From CBFDBF01 sp050291465 (GTDB taxonomy: Bacteria > Pseudomonadota > Gammaproteobacteria > Chromatiales > Chromatiaceae), in assembly GCA_050291465.1 (NCBI GenBank), contig JBNKJV010000013.1:1-64000 (forward strand): a stretch of DNA of 64,000 nucleotides, given 5' to 3'. Position numbers and translations under genes: made by a program. Positions 30,165 through 38,313 of this stretch are shown here, piece after piece (positions within the stretch are counted from its first letter, which is position 1; every line of letters starts with the position of its first letter). Under the pieces are notes generated by a model. The model had not been told where the DNA came from and searched no databases. It was given only the letters and a program-made list of their open reading frames with translations.

Positions 30165-31292
30165 ATGCGTCTTTTGTTGGTAGAGCCTTCCGGCCGTGGT
30201 TTTTTAAGTCACTACACCCATGCTTTGGCTCTGGGGCTGCAGCGGATCGGGGTTGAAGTGCACCTGTTGACCGGTAAGCGGGACGAACTGGCTGAATTGG
30301 TCCTACCGTTCCGTAAATTCCATCAGGAGAACGGCGGCCGCTCCTGGCATTACGTTCGGCGTCACGTAGTCATGGAGAAGCCGGATGTGGTTCATCTGCA
30401 GTGGGTTGGCAATCCCTTTTCGGCACTGCTTTTCGTGCGCTGGGCGGAACGACGGGGGGTGAAGGTGGTCTATACGCCGCACAATATTCTACCTCATGAA
30501 TATCGTTGGTTGTTGTTGCCGGTCTTTAGGCTTTTGTATCGCAGGTTGGATCGGGTGGTGGCGCGAGATGCACACATCGCCTGGGCCTTGGAGGAAATGT
30601 TGGGTATGACGCGGGAGCGGCTGGCCCAATTATCCGGCAGCCCCAACATTCTCGCTTTGTATAAAAAGGGCAGCCGGAAGGAATCCGTTCCTCAAAAAAC
30701 AGCACAAGAACACCGGCTGCTGTTTTTCGGCCACGGCGGCGCCGGAAAAGGGTTAGACCGGTTATTGTCCGTTGTCGCGGAAAATAGGTGGCCTGAATCT
30801 TTGCGTCTGGTCTTGGCGGGAGAGGAGGTTCTCCGTGGAGTGTCACGGGAACTGTTTGAAGCGGCGGCGAGAAGAATGCCTATCAGCATAGTGGACCAAT
30901 ATGTGGCGCCGAGTGACGTTGCGGACTTTTTTCGTGATGCGGATCTATTGCTGATGCCTTATAGCAAACTGTGTAAGAGTCCATTGCTTGATCTGGCGGC
31001 GGCTATGGGTTTGCCGGTTCTACGCTCCGATCGTGTACAGGGTGCGGATTTTGTAGAAGGTGTACATGGTGCCACCTATGCCTATGACGACACTCTGACC
31101 TTAAGTCGCCTAATTATTGACAGGGGATGGGTTGGCAGGGCGGCAACCAAACTGGAGGAAATGCTGGAAGATCCTGTCATGGCTATGGATCGCCTCGCGG
31201 AGGAACATGCGAGGCTTTACCGTGAAGTGACAGCCGGGAGTCCGGAACATGAGACGGCGATATCAATACTCCCCGTTCCTCAATCAAGGTGA
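30165..31292 (+). CDS. Glycosyltransferase of the GT-B fold (GT4-like)
   Basis: 375 residues. N-terminal Rossmann half opens with MRLLLVEPSGRGFLSHYTHALALGLQRIG-type sequence and contains VVHLQWVGNPFSALL and VVYTPHNILPHE; the C-terminal half has LLFFGHGGAGKGLDRLL and the sugar-nucleotide-binding region LLMPYSKLCKSPLLDLAAAMGLPVL, where GT4 enzymes usually have E-x7-E (here D in place of the second acidic residue). It would transfer a sugar from an NDP-sugar in the cytosol. Why it follows torD by 8 bases in a respiratory operon is unclear. Donor and acceptor are unknown. Confidence 0.8.
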   Translation: MRLLLVEPSGRGFLSHYTHALALGLQRIGVEVHLLTGKRDELAELVLPFRKFHQENGGRSWHYVRRHVVMEKPDVVHLQWVGNPFSALLFVRWAERRGVKVVYTPHNILPHEYRWLLLPVFRLLYRRLDRVVARDAHIAWALEEMLGMTRERLAQLSGSPNILALYKKGSRKESVPQKTAQEHRLLFFGHGGAGKGLDRLLSVVAENRWPESLRLVLAGEEVLRGVSRELFEAAARRMPISIVDQYVAPSDVADFFRDADLLLMPYSKLCKSPLLDLAAAMGLPVLRSDRVQGADFVEGVHGATYAYDDTLTLSRLIIDRGWVGRAATKLEEMLEDPVMAMDRLAEEHARLYREVTAGSPEHETAISILPVPQSR

Positions 31293-31424
31293 TTGTATTT
31301 CTGGTTCGTCAAACGGCGGCCATACCGGTTTTGGGGAGGGAAAAAAATACAGTTTCGTTTTCCTGCGGCGGACAGGGAAGTCCCCCCTTTGTTTTTACTG
31401 TCTAGGTAGTTGAGGAGTCGTCCC

Positions 31425-31859
31425 ATGGCGGGTGCCGGAAAAACCATTATTCTAATTGCCCACGAAAGCAAGTTGCCGGAGTTGCTGAAATTGATAAAAA
31501 AGCAGCTGCCGGTGTTTGCGGCATACCGGTTGCTGGCGACCAGCGAAACAGGAGAGGCGATTGCGGCGGAGACCGGGCTGGAGGTGACGCATCTTTTTTC
31601 GGGCAAGAAAGGGGGTGAGATTCAGCTATGTGGTCTGGTCTGTACCAACTCCGTCCGCGCGGTCTTTTTTATCCGGGATCCTGAGAGCCCGGCCGTAAAC
31701 GAGCCTGACATTACCCCTTTTTACCGTGCCTGTGATCTGAACAACGTTCCACTGGCGACAAATATGGTGTCCGCAGTGGCTTTGACATACTGGCTTGGCC
31801 GCAAGGTGCAGGCCGTGTCGCGGGAAGAAGAGCCGGAACTGCCGAAGGTGGTCGCATGA
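31425..31859 (+). CDS. Methylglyoxal-synthase-fold protein with altered active site
   Basis: 144 residues from ATG 31425, with TGAGGAG upstream. The MGS-like fold is clear: IILIAHESK at the start, RLLATSETGEAIAAETGLEVTHLFSGKKGGEIQ, FFIRDPESPAVNEPDITPFYRACDLNNVPLATN. Compared with E. coli MgsA, the catalytic GGD aspartate (Asp71) is Glu here, His98 of PHDPD is Asn, and HD at the start is HES. It is therefore probably not an active methylglyoxal synthase but an MGS-domain binding or regulatory protein. Its stop overlaps the polyferredoxin start by four bases (ATGA). The 132-base gap before it has no obvious promoter. Confidence 0.8.
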   Translation: MAGAGKTIILIAHESKLPELLKLIKKQLPVFAAYRLLATSETGEAIAAETGLEVTHLFSGKKGGEIQLCGLVCTNSVRAVFFIRDPESPAVNEPDITPFYRACDLNNVPLATNMVSAVALTYWLGRKVQAVSREEEPELPKVVA

Positions 31860-33004
31860 AGGTGGAGGGTCGTACTCAGGCAAGCGGACTGCTGGTTTTG
31901 TCCGAATTGATAGTGGAAGAAGGTTTTTGCATCAATCTGCGGGGCAGGACGGAGCAATGCTCCGCCTGTAAGGATGTCTGTCCTGCCGGAGCTATCGCCC
32001 TGGCCGTCGATGCCGTCGATGTTGATGACGAAAAATGCACCGGCTGTAACAGTTGCCTGCCCAGTTGTCCTGCGGGAGCGCTTCGGTCCAGCGGATTTGT
32101 TCCTGAGCGGTTTCTACAGGCTATGGACGGTAAGGAGACGGTTCATCTGCACTGCCGCGGCAGTAGCGACGAAGGTGGCGGCATAGTAATCCCCTGTTAC
32201 GGGGTCTTGGATACAAGACTTCTGGCTTCAGCCAGGGCCGAAGGTGTGAGGTCGATCTCCCTGCATGGCCTCGATCACTGTGAAGCCTGCAACATGGGGG
32301 ATGCCCGTGCACATATAGAAGCGTTGGAGGTTGATCTGAATATCCGGCTCGGAAAAGAGGCGCCGAAGCTGGATACGGCGCCCCGGGCTGACAGGACTGA
32401 AGCACGTCGATATCAGGACCAGCTCCACCTGAGCAGGCGCGCATTCCTGCGCTTCAGCGGCGCAAACACGGTGACTCAGGCGGTGGATTGGATAGTGGCC
32501 GGTTTGAGTGAAGAAGAACAGAGTGAAGACCTGTTGCCTTTCTTCCAGGCCGAAGAGTTCCCGCAGCGGGCAGCGCAATATCAGCAGACGTTATCCTCGC
32601 GGGTGGAGCGGGTGCCCTGGAGGTCCGGAACGCGGTTGCCGTGGCAGGTTCGCACCGTGTCCGGGAATTGCAGCGGATGTCTTTCCTGTGGTGAACGCTG
32701 CCCGACCGGAGCGCTGGACGCCCGATTCGACTCCGAGGTGAGACTTTTAAGTTTCGACTATCTGCTCTGTACCGACTGCAAACTGTGCGAAACGATCTGT
32801 CCGGAAGACGCCGTCATCGTGACCAGTATCTATGAAACAGAAGTCCTGTCTGCGGGGCGGTCGACGCTTTATTACCGAAAAATGCGGCCGTGCAAGCAGT
32901 GCGGAACGCCCTTCGACCCCGGCACCGCGGATGAAGACCTATGCCCCATATGCGGCAACGAGCAGTCCCTGGATGAAGAGTGGCTTGGGATGTTGTCGAG
33001 CTAA
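31856..33004 (+). CDS. Polyferredoxin with zinc-ribbon tail and internal twin-arginine segment
   Basis: 382 residues. Cysteines for four [4Fe-4S] clusters: C35-x2-C38-x3-C42 (with C25), C61-x2-C64-x2-C67-x3-C71, C272-x2-C275-x2-C278-x3-C282 and C305-x2-C308-x2-C311-x3-C315. Between them, residues 95-165 contain an IPCYGVLDTRLL and HCEACNMG segment that resembles an MvhD-like delta domain. SRRAFLRFSG at 193-202 looks like a Tat motif but is internal. A CxxC...CxxC zinc ribbon or rubredoxin-like knuckle ends the protein (346-366). No family with this exact domain order is known to me. Overlaps the MGS-fold gene and is followed by a cytochrome gene after one base. Confidence 0.85.
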   Translation: MKVEGRTQASGLLVLSELIVEEGFCINLRGRTEQCSACKDVCPAGAIALAVDAVDVDDEKCTGCNSCLPSCPAGALRSSGFVPERFLQAMDGKETVHLHCRGSSDEGGGIVIPCYGVLDTRLLASARAEGVRSISLHGLDHCEACNMGDARAHIEALEVDLNIRLGKEAPKLDTAPRADRTEARRYQDQLHLSRRAFLRFSGANTVTQAVDWIVAGLSEEEQSEDLLPFFQAEEFPQRAAQYQQTLSSRVERVPWRSGTRLPWQVRTVSGNCSGCLSCGERCPTGALDARFDSEVRLLSFDYLLCTDCKLCETICPEDAVIVTSIYETEVLSAGRSTLYYRKMRPCKQCGTPFDPGTADEDLCPICGNEQSLDEEWLGMLSS

Positions 33005-33005
33005 G

Positions 33006-33266
33006 GTGGCTGTAATACTGCTGATCGTCGGTGTTGCCTGGGTGTCCTGGTGGTGGAGACAGCCGAAGACGGACGAGGAGCTGTTCCTGGTCCGCTGTTC
33101 CAGTTGCCATGAACTGCGCGTTCAGAGGTTATGTGAATTCGAAGCGAGATTAAGACCCTACATTGTCAATGTCATGCGTGAGCAGCATGGTGCGGATCAG
33201 GTAATAGACAGTGACGAGGCGATAAGAATACAGCGCTATTTGAGAGAGAAATTCAGATGTCGGTAA
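33006..33266 (+). CDS. Small membrane-anchored monoheme cytochrome c
   Basis: 86 residues from GTG 33006, directly after the polyferredoxin stop. One N-terminal hydrophobic segment (VAVILLIVGVAWVSWWW) serves as signal anchor, followed by a single CSSCH heme-binding motif and a short helical domain ending in EKFRCR. No distal Met is certain. It would sit in the periplasm facing the molybdoenzyme and is a candidate electron carrier. The last ten bases overlap the first Mrp gene. A longer frame opens upstream inside the polyferredoxin gene but is a shadow. Confidence 0.7.
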   Translation: MAVILLIVGVAWVSWWWRQPKTDEELFLVRCSSCHELRVQRLCEFEARLRPYIVNVMREQHGADQVIDSDEAIRIQRYLREKFRCR

Positions 33267-34324
33267 AGTCCTTGGCTGAAGAGATGGAGAATCTGGAAGA
33301 GAGCGTATTGAACGCCTTGCGCCAGGTGGTGACGGAGGAGGGTGTCGATGTGGTGGCTTCCGGCCAGGTATACGATGTGGTCGCCACCGGGGGTGCGGTA
33401 CGCGTACTGCTCGACCTGGAACGGATGCCGCCCGAAGCCGGAGAGTCTTTGGCGGAAGTGGTTACTTCATTGGTTGAGTCGCTGCCGGGTGTCGAGCGCG
33501 CGGTGGTAAAGCCTCGTCCTCGCTCCATCGCCGAGCGCGACACTTTGCCGGGAATCCGGCATGTGGTAGCTGTGCATAGCGGAAAGGGCGGCGTGGGTAA
33601 GTCGACGCTAACAGTGAACCTGGCGGTTGCCCTGGCTGCACGGGGATACAGGGTGGGTTTGCTGGATGCTGATGTATACGGCCCCTCGGTGCCGACCCTG
33701 ATGGGTGAAACCGCCCGCGCGGAGATGGCGGAAGGGGGTGAGCGCATGGAACCGAAGGAACGGTTCGGCGTGCGAATGATGTCCCTCGGTCTTCTGCTGC
33801 CGAAGGAGCATGCATTGATTTGGCGCGGCGCGCTCATTGACGAAGGATTACCGCAACTGTTCGAGCATGTGGACTGGGGCGAGCTGGATTTGCTGCTGCT
33901 CGATCTGCCACCCGGGACCTCGGATGTTCATCTGGCCGTAGCACGGACGGTGGCTTTGTCCGGTGTCATTGCGGTTTCGGCACCCGGACAGGTTTCCATC
34001 GATGATACGCGACGTGGATTGGAGATGTTCGCCGACCTGGCTGTACCCTGTCTGGGGCTGGTGGAGAACATGTCCGTTATCAGTTGTCGCAAGTGTGGTC
34101 GTAGCGCTCCACTATTCGGCAGCGGCGGCGTCGCGGAACTCTCGCGTCTGACCGGATTGCCCCTATTGGCAACCCTGCCTTTCGTGCCCGCTGTGGCAGC
34201 CGGGGCGGATGAGGGTATCCCGGCAGCTGCCAGTAACGAAGGGGTCGGCGCGCATTTTCATGAACTGGCCGAAGCCCTGGCCACGAGATTGGGTTTGCCA
34301 GCACCCGAAGGAGTAGTGTCGTGA
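33257..34324 (+). CDS. Mrp/ApbC-family Fe-S carrier ATPase, paralogue 1
   Basis: 355 residues. N-terminal MIP18/DUF59-type domain (about 1-85) is followed by the P-loop HSGKGGVGKSTLTVN (107-121), LLDADVYGPSVPTLMG, LLLLDLPPGTSDVHL and a C-terminal CRKCG pair that in Mrp/ApbC proteins holds the transferred [4Fe-4S] cluster at the dimer interface. These deliver Fe-S clusters to target apoproteins in the cytosol. Next to a second Mrp paralogue, and following a polyferredoxin, so a dedicated cluster supply for this operon's Fe-S proteins is likely. Stop overlaps the next start by four bases. Confidence 0.93.
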   Translation: MSVKSLAEEMENLEESVLNALRQVVTEEGVDVVASGQVYDVVATGGAVRVLLDLERMPPEAGESLAEVVTSLVESLPGVERAVVKPRPRSIAERDTLPGIRHVVAVHSGKGGVGKSTLTVNLAVALAARGYRVGLLDADVYGPSVPTLMGETARAEMAEGGERMEPKERFGVRMMSLGLLLPKEHALIWRGALIDEGLPQLFEHVDWGELDLLLLDLPPGTSDVHLAVARTVALSGVIAVSAPGQVSIDDTRRGLEMFADLAVPCLGLVENMSVISCRKCGRSAPLFGSGGVAELSRLTGLPLLATLPFVPAVAAGADEGIPAAASNEGVGAHFHELAEALATRLGLPAPEGVVS

Positions 34325-35250
34325 GTGGACTTCCGAAATTCCCTCTGCCGGTGAGAGGCGGAATCGGTGCAACCGCAACTGATCCATGGTATGCGGAGCC
34401 CCAGGAGCCGGTTGCAGGGATCGAAGACATCGTATTGGTGGCTAGTGGTAAAGGCGGCGTCGGAAAGTCGACTGTTACCGTCAACCTGGCCTGCGCAATG
34501 GCTCTGTCGGGAAAACGGGTCGGTATCCTGGATGCGGATCTCTATGGTCCGTCCATCGCCCGTATGTTGGGGACCGATGTGGAGTTGCTCATTGACGATG
34601 ACGGGCGAACGGTTCCGGTACGGAGCCATGGGGTGTGGGCTGTCTCGGTGGCGAATGTTCTCCCACCCGAAGCGGCGCTGGTGTGGAAGGGGCCTTTGGT
34701 TGCCCAGACGCTGGTCCAGATGTTTCGCAACGTGGCCTGGCCCGACCTGGATGTTCTGCTGGTGGATTTACCGCCGGGCACCGGTGATGTGCCTCTGACC
34801 ATACTGGAACAGATCCCGGTAACCGGTACGGTACTGGTGACGACACCACAGCGTTTGTCGACAGTCGATGCAGCGCGGGGAGTGGCATTGTTTCACGATC
34901 TGGATATCCCCGTCTTCGGCTTGGTGGAGAATATGGACCGATATATTTGCCCCTGTTGCGGCGAGGAGCAACCGCTTTTCCCGGCTGGTGCCGCCAGTGA
35001 GTTGGCAGAGCGGAAGCATGTGAAATATCTCGGGGGAATTCCTCTCGATCCAGAGGGACAGTTGCGAGCAGACGGCGGTAATCCTCTGGTGATTGCACGT
35101 CCTCACGGGGTGGCGGCCTCCGCCTTTGCCGAACTGGCGAAAACAGTCGGCGAAGCGATCGAGCGGGAACGCAGATTCAGGCAACACGACATGGATGTCC
35201 AGGCTCGGGCGGCGCATGAAGAGTTCTGGGAAAACCTGTTGGATGACTAA
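34321..35250 (+). CDS. Mrp/ApbC-family Fe-S carrier ATPase, paralogue 2
   Basis: 309 residues from GTG 34321. The P-loop ASGKGGVGKSTVTVN is at residues 41-55, followed by ILDADLYGPSIARMLG, LLVDLPPGTGDVPLT and CPCCG. It lacks the N-terminal MIP18 domain of its neighbour, having only a 35-residue lead with VRGGIGATATDPW. The pair could form a heterodimer, with the DUF59 domain contributed only by paralogue 1. Followed by an unknown gene after 12 bases. Confidence 0.92.
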   Translation: MSGLPKFPLPVRGGIGATATDPWYAEPQEPVAGIEDIVLVASGKGGVGKSTVTVNLACAMALSGKRVGILDADLYGPSIARMLGTDVELLIDDDGRTVPVRSHGVWAVSVANVLPPEAALVWKGPLVAQTLVQMFRNVAWPDLDVLLVDLPPGTGDVPLTILEQIPVTGTVLVTTPQRLSTVDAARGVALFHDLDIPVFGLVENMDRYICPCCGEEQPLFPAGAASELAERKHVKYLGGIPLDPEGQLRADGGNPLVIARPHGVAASAFAELAKTVGEAIERERRFRQHDMDVQARAAHEEFWENLLDD

Positions 35251-35262
35251 AAGGCGATTACG

Positions 35263-36006
35263 ATGAGCGACAAAATCAAACTTTTTCTGGAATGGTCTGA
35301 GCAAGGGGTTGACGGTGCGGATGATATAGCCTGGATGGAGGGCGTGGACGCACTGGTGATCGATCCTCGTCGATGTGATCCGGCACAGTTCGAACGGACG
35401 GGAGTGGAGCGGGCCGTGCTTCGTAACGGTGATCCCGTGCGGGATGACTGTTGGCTGGAACGGCCGGCATGGTGGGTGTTGGATGGAGAATTGGAACAGA
35501 TGGCCCGGTATCGCGATGATTATCCCGAGCTTGATTGGATACCGTGCCTCGAGGTTTCGCGGGCGCGGGTAAGTTATCGCTTTTCCGGTCCTGCCAGCGG
35601 CGAAGGATTCTCCTTTTATATGCCGGATACGGCCGCTGTCAGGGGATGGAGGATCGATGCCGCCGAAGAGTCTTTGGATGAGGTCTATGCTCGGGCGATA
35701 GAGCTGGGTTTTCCCGCCGTTTGGTTGCATTCCTCAGAGGCGGAGGCTCGCGGTAGCGGCCTGGAGCTTGATATTTTGGACAAGCTCCGAGGCGGACCGC
35801 TGGAAGTCTGGCTTTCCGGTGGGGCGACCGAGCCGAAGCATTTGCGGAACATGGCGAGATCGGGCGGCGCGGCGGCCGTGGTAGTGAACGAGAGGTTGCT
35901 GCGTGGCTGCCCCCTGAACGTTCTGCAAGAGGCTTTACTTGGGGAAGAACCTGTACCGGAAGCGGTTCCCGTACACTTCGAGCGGCGATTTGCCCCGACG
36001 GGATAA
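35263..36006 (+). CDS. Unknown 247-residue protein, possibly a TIM-barrel
   Basis: No named family is recognised. The C-terminal part (GPLEVWLSGGATEPKHLRNMARSGGAAAVVVN) has the beta-alpha rhythm and glycine-rich phosphate-binding look of HisA/TrpC-type or phosphoribosyl-handling TIM barrels. Earlier segments WMEGVDALVIDPRRC and LDWIPCLEVSRARV are also strand-loop elements. No Tat or signal peptide, so cytosolic. Only two cysteines near the middle. Sits in a tight array between the second Mrp gene and a rhodanese-like gene, so it is probably part of the same process. Confidence 0.75.
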   Translation: MSDKIKLFLEWSEQGVDGADDIAWMEGVDALVIDPRRCDPAQFERTGVERAVLRNGDPVRDDCWLERPAWWVLDGELEQMARYRDDYPELDWIPCLEVSRARVSYRFSGPASGEGFSFYMPDTAAVRGWRIDAAEESLDEVYARAIELGFPAVWLHSSEAEARGSGLELDILDKLRGGPLEVWLSGGATEPKHLRNMARSGGAAAVVVNERLLRGCPLNVLQEALLGEEPVPEAVPVHFERRFAPTG

Positions 36007-36011
36007 AGGTA

Positions 36012-36485
36012 GTGAAACTGAGATATGCGGTACTGATTGTTGTTCCCCTTTTTCTTCTCACACCACTGTTCGTATTCGGGGATCCGGTAAGGATATCGGC
36101 CGTAAAATTGCTGTCCTGGCTGGAAGAGGACGACCCTCCGCTGGTGTTGGATGTGCGCGGCAAGGAGCTTTACCGGGCGGGAACTCTTCCCGGGGCGCTA
36201 AACGCCGGCCGTAACCCGTTGGGATATCTTCCGGATGACAGCAAGGATCCTGTTGTTCTGGTGGTCCCGGAGGACGCGAACGTCGAGTATGTCACGGCCT
36301 GGGAGCGGCGGTTAGTGGATGCGGGTCATAAGGTATGGGTTTTCGATACCGGCATCGAGGAATGGAAAGCCGCGGGTGGAGTTGTCGAAATACACGATGT
36401 CACGTATGTCAGACCGGGGCGGGTTCCTTTTGTCATCCCGAGGGGGCTGTGTGAAGGCAATGAGCCTGCACAGACCTATGAATGA
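36012..36485 (+). CDS. Exported rhodanese-like protein lacking the catalytic cysteine
   Basis: 157 residues from GTG 36012 with AAAGG upstream. A signal peptide or anchor (LRYAVLIVVPLFLLTPLFVFG) is followed by a rhodanese fold (VLDVRGKELYRAGTLPGALN, residues about 45-65). At the usual active-site loop the sequence is VVLVVPEDANVEYVTAWE, with no cysteine, so normal sulfurtransferase chemistry at that loop is unlikely. The C-terminus has a single cysteine in PRGLCEGNEPAQ. May act as a sulfur-compound binder or in partner recognition. Its stop overlaps the pentaheme cytochrome start (ATGA). Confidence 0.78.
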   Translation: MKLRYAVLIVVPLFLLTPLFVFGDPVRISAVKLLSWLEEDDPPLVLDVRGKELYRAGTLPGALNAGRNPLGYLPDDSKDPVVLVVPEDANVEYVTAWERRLVDAGHKVWVFDTGIEEWKAAGGVVEIHDVTYVRPGRVPFVIPRGLCEGNEPAQTYE

Positions 36486-37333
36486 AGTGGTCGGTTTGTC
36501 TGCCGGTGGTGTTATTGACGCTGATTGCGATCAGAGAGGTGATTTCCGCAGAATCGGAAACGGCGGAGTCCTGCATCGGCTGCCATCAGGAGACACAGGC
36601 GGAATACAGTCACAGCCGTATGGCAATTGCGGCGCGAACCCCGGCATTTCTCGAAGAATGGCAAGGCAAGGGTAAGGACAAACGATGTCTGGAGTGTCAT
36701 GCACCCAGCGGGCAAGAGGGTGTCATTTGTATCGATTGTCATGGAGCCGGTGAACACCCCTATCCCACGCTTGAAGTACCGCAGATCTGCGCCCGTTGTC
36801 ATGATGCGCCGGGCGAGATAACCGTGCGCAGCTATCTTGATTCATCCGCCGCCAGACAGGGAAAGGATTGCCTCGACTGTCATCTGACGGGTGAGCGCAC
36901 AGGCCATGACTTCAGAGGACCGTCGAGACCGGGATTTCTGAAAAAGGTCGCCCGCCTGAAACTGTCGATACGCCGGGACGAGGACGGCTATACGGCGTTG
37001 ATCAGAATTAGCCACAGCGCAGGACATGCGCTCCCAGGGGGAACTACCGGTCGAGCCGTCTGGCTGGTGGTCGAAACCATCGGCAGCGACGGGAAGTCCG
37101 TCGGCAAGGAATTGTTTCGATTTGGCTGGCATCATGATACGCAAGCGGGTTGGCGGAACCAGACTCTTTCGCCGGGACCCGGGACGGTTCTCGAAGTCCC
37201 TCTATCGAATGTGGATATCCCGGGATCAGTACAAGCAACATTGGTCTATCGCTTTTTGCCCGGTGATCTGGATCAGCCGGACCCTGATCAGGTAATTCTG
37301 GACCGGGCGCGTTTTGAATTGCCTGGAAAGTAG
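36482..37333 (+). CDS. Periplasmic pentaheme cytochrome c
   Basis: 283 residues. N-terminal signal (WSVCLPVVLLTLIAIREVISA) and five CxxCH heme motifs in the first half: CIGCH, CLECH, CIDCH, CARCH and CLDCH, with extra histidines as distal ligands (for example EYSHSRMA and GAGEHPYP). Residues about 165-283 form a beta-rich domain without hemes (LIRISHSAGHALPGG, then RTG/FGWHHD), similar to the C-terminal domain of some cytochrome c554-type proteins. A likely periplasmic electron donor or acceptor for the molybdoenzyme. Coupled to the rhodanese-like gene and 38 bases before the regulatory genes. Confidence 0.92.
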   Translation: MKWSVCLPVVLLTLIAIREVISAESETAESCIGCHQETQAEYSHSRMAIAARTPAFLEEWQGKGKDKRCLECHAPSGQEGVICIDCHGAGEHPYPTLEVPQICARCHDAPGEITVRSYLDSSAARQGKDCLDCHLTGERTGHDFRGPSRPGFLKKVARLKLSIRRDEDGYTALIRISHSAGHALPGGTTGRAVWLVVETIGSDGKSVGKELFRFGWHHDTQAGWRNQTLSPGPGTVLEVPLSNVDIPGSVQATLVYRFLPGDLDQPDPDQVILDRARFELPGK

Positions 37334-37371
37334 ATGGAAATGATATTCTCTATTAGGCTATTAACAACAAT

Positions 37372-38313
37372 ATGAGTTCATTTCTGGATGGGGTGATGAG
37401 ACATTTCCGGCTGCACAATGTTTGCTGTTGCAGGTTGTTAATGGCCTTCGTTCTGTCGTTTTGCCTGGCATTTCCTTTTGGCTCCACCCTGGCTGAGGAG
37501 AAGAATCCGGGTGGAATACGCATCGGTCTGACACCCGTGATACTGACTGATCAGACATCGTTCCTCAACGATTGGCAAGACTATTTGTCGGAACGTTTTG
37601 GCAGGCCGGTGCGGTTCGTACAGCGTCAGACCTATCGTGAAGTCGTCGAGTTATTATTAGAAGGGGATCTTGATGCCGCCTGGTTGTGTGGGTATCCCTA
37701 TGTACAGCACCGCGATGAGTTTGAACTGTTAGCGGTGCCGGTCTTCCAGGGGCAAAACACTTACCACTCTTATCTGATCGTTCCCGCATCAGATCATCAG
37801 ACCCAAAGTCTGGCCGACTTGAAGGGCAAAGTCTTTGCCTATTCAGACCCCGATTCAAATTCCGGTTACCTCTACCCGCAAGTGGAATTGATACGCCTCG
37901 GATTTAAACCGAGATATTTTTTTTCCAAGACGTTTTTTACCTGGTCACACCGTAACGTGGTCAAGGCCGTAGCCGATGGCGTGGCCAATGGGGGAGCGGT
38001 TGACAGCTATGTATGGGAGACCCTGGCGGCGAATGAGCCGGAGTTGGTCAGGCGCACCCGCGTAGTATCCGAGTCTCCCGCTTTTGGCTTCCCCCCGTTG
38101 GTTATACGACGCAACATACCGAGAAACAAATCGGTTGAACTTCGTCACGCCTTTATCGGTATGGCAGACGACAGAGTCGGGGTGGCATTGCTGAATAGGC
38201 TCAACCTGGATGGTTTTGTCCTGGAACCCGACTCTACCTATGACAGTATCGCGGCTGCAGCAAGACTATTGGAGGAATCCGGTGAAACTCGGGGATATCA
38301 GTTACCGCGTTAA
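37372..38313 (+). CDS. PhnD-type periplasmic binding protein (AioX/ArxX-like sensor component)
   Basis: 313 residues from ATG 37372; ATG 37396 has a slightly better ribosome site and is equally likely. A signal peptide ends near FGSTLA. The PhnD/TtrS-sensor fold is shown by IRIGLTPVILTDQTSFLNDW, EGDLDAAWLCGYPYVQ (Cys 106, in the position where AioX-type proteins bind ligand), and LKGKVFAYSDPDSNSGYLYP. Single-protein PhnD-type sensors placed before a histidine kinase are known from arsenite-responsive AioX/ArxX. The ligand here is likely an oxyanion. The kinase start overlaps its end by 32 bases. Confidence 0.85.
   Translation: MSSFLDGVMRHFRLHNVCCCRLLMAFVLSFCLAFPFGSTLAEEKNPGGIRIGLTPVILTDQTSFLNDWQDYLSERFGRPVRFVQRQTYREVVELLLEGDLDAAWLCGYPYVQHRDEFELLAVPVFQGQNTYHSYLIVPASDHQTQSLADLKGKVFAYSDPDSNSGYLYPQVELIRLGFKPRYFFSKTFFTWSHRNVVKAVADGVANGGAVDSYVWETLAANEPELVRRTRVVSESPAFGFPPLVIRRNIPRNKSVELRHAFIGMADDRVGVALLNRLNLDGFVLEPDSTYDSIAAAARLLEESGETRGYQLPR

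Noticed and set aside
31410..31424. Upstream TTG start of the MGS-fold gene
   Set aside because: The TGAGGAG ribosome site lies within it and points to ATG 31425.
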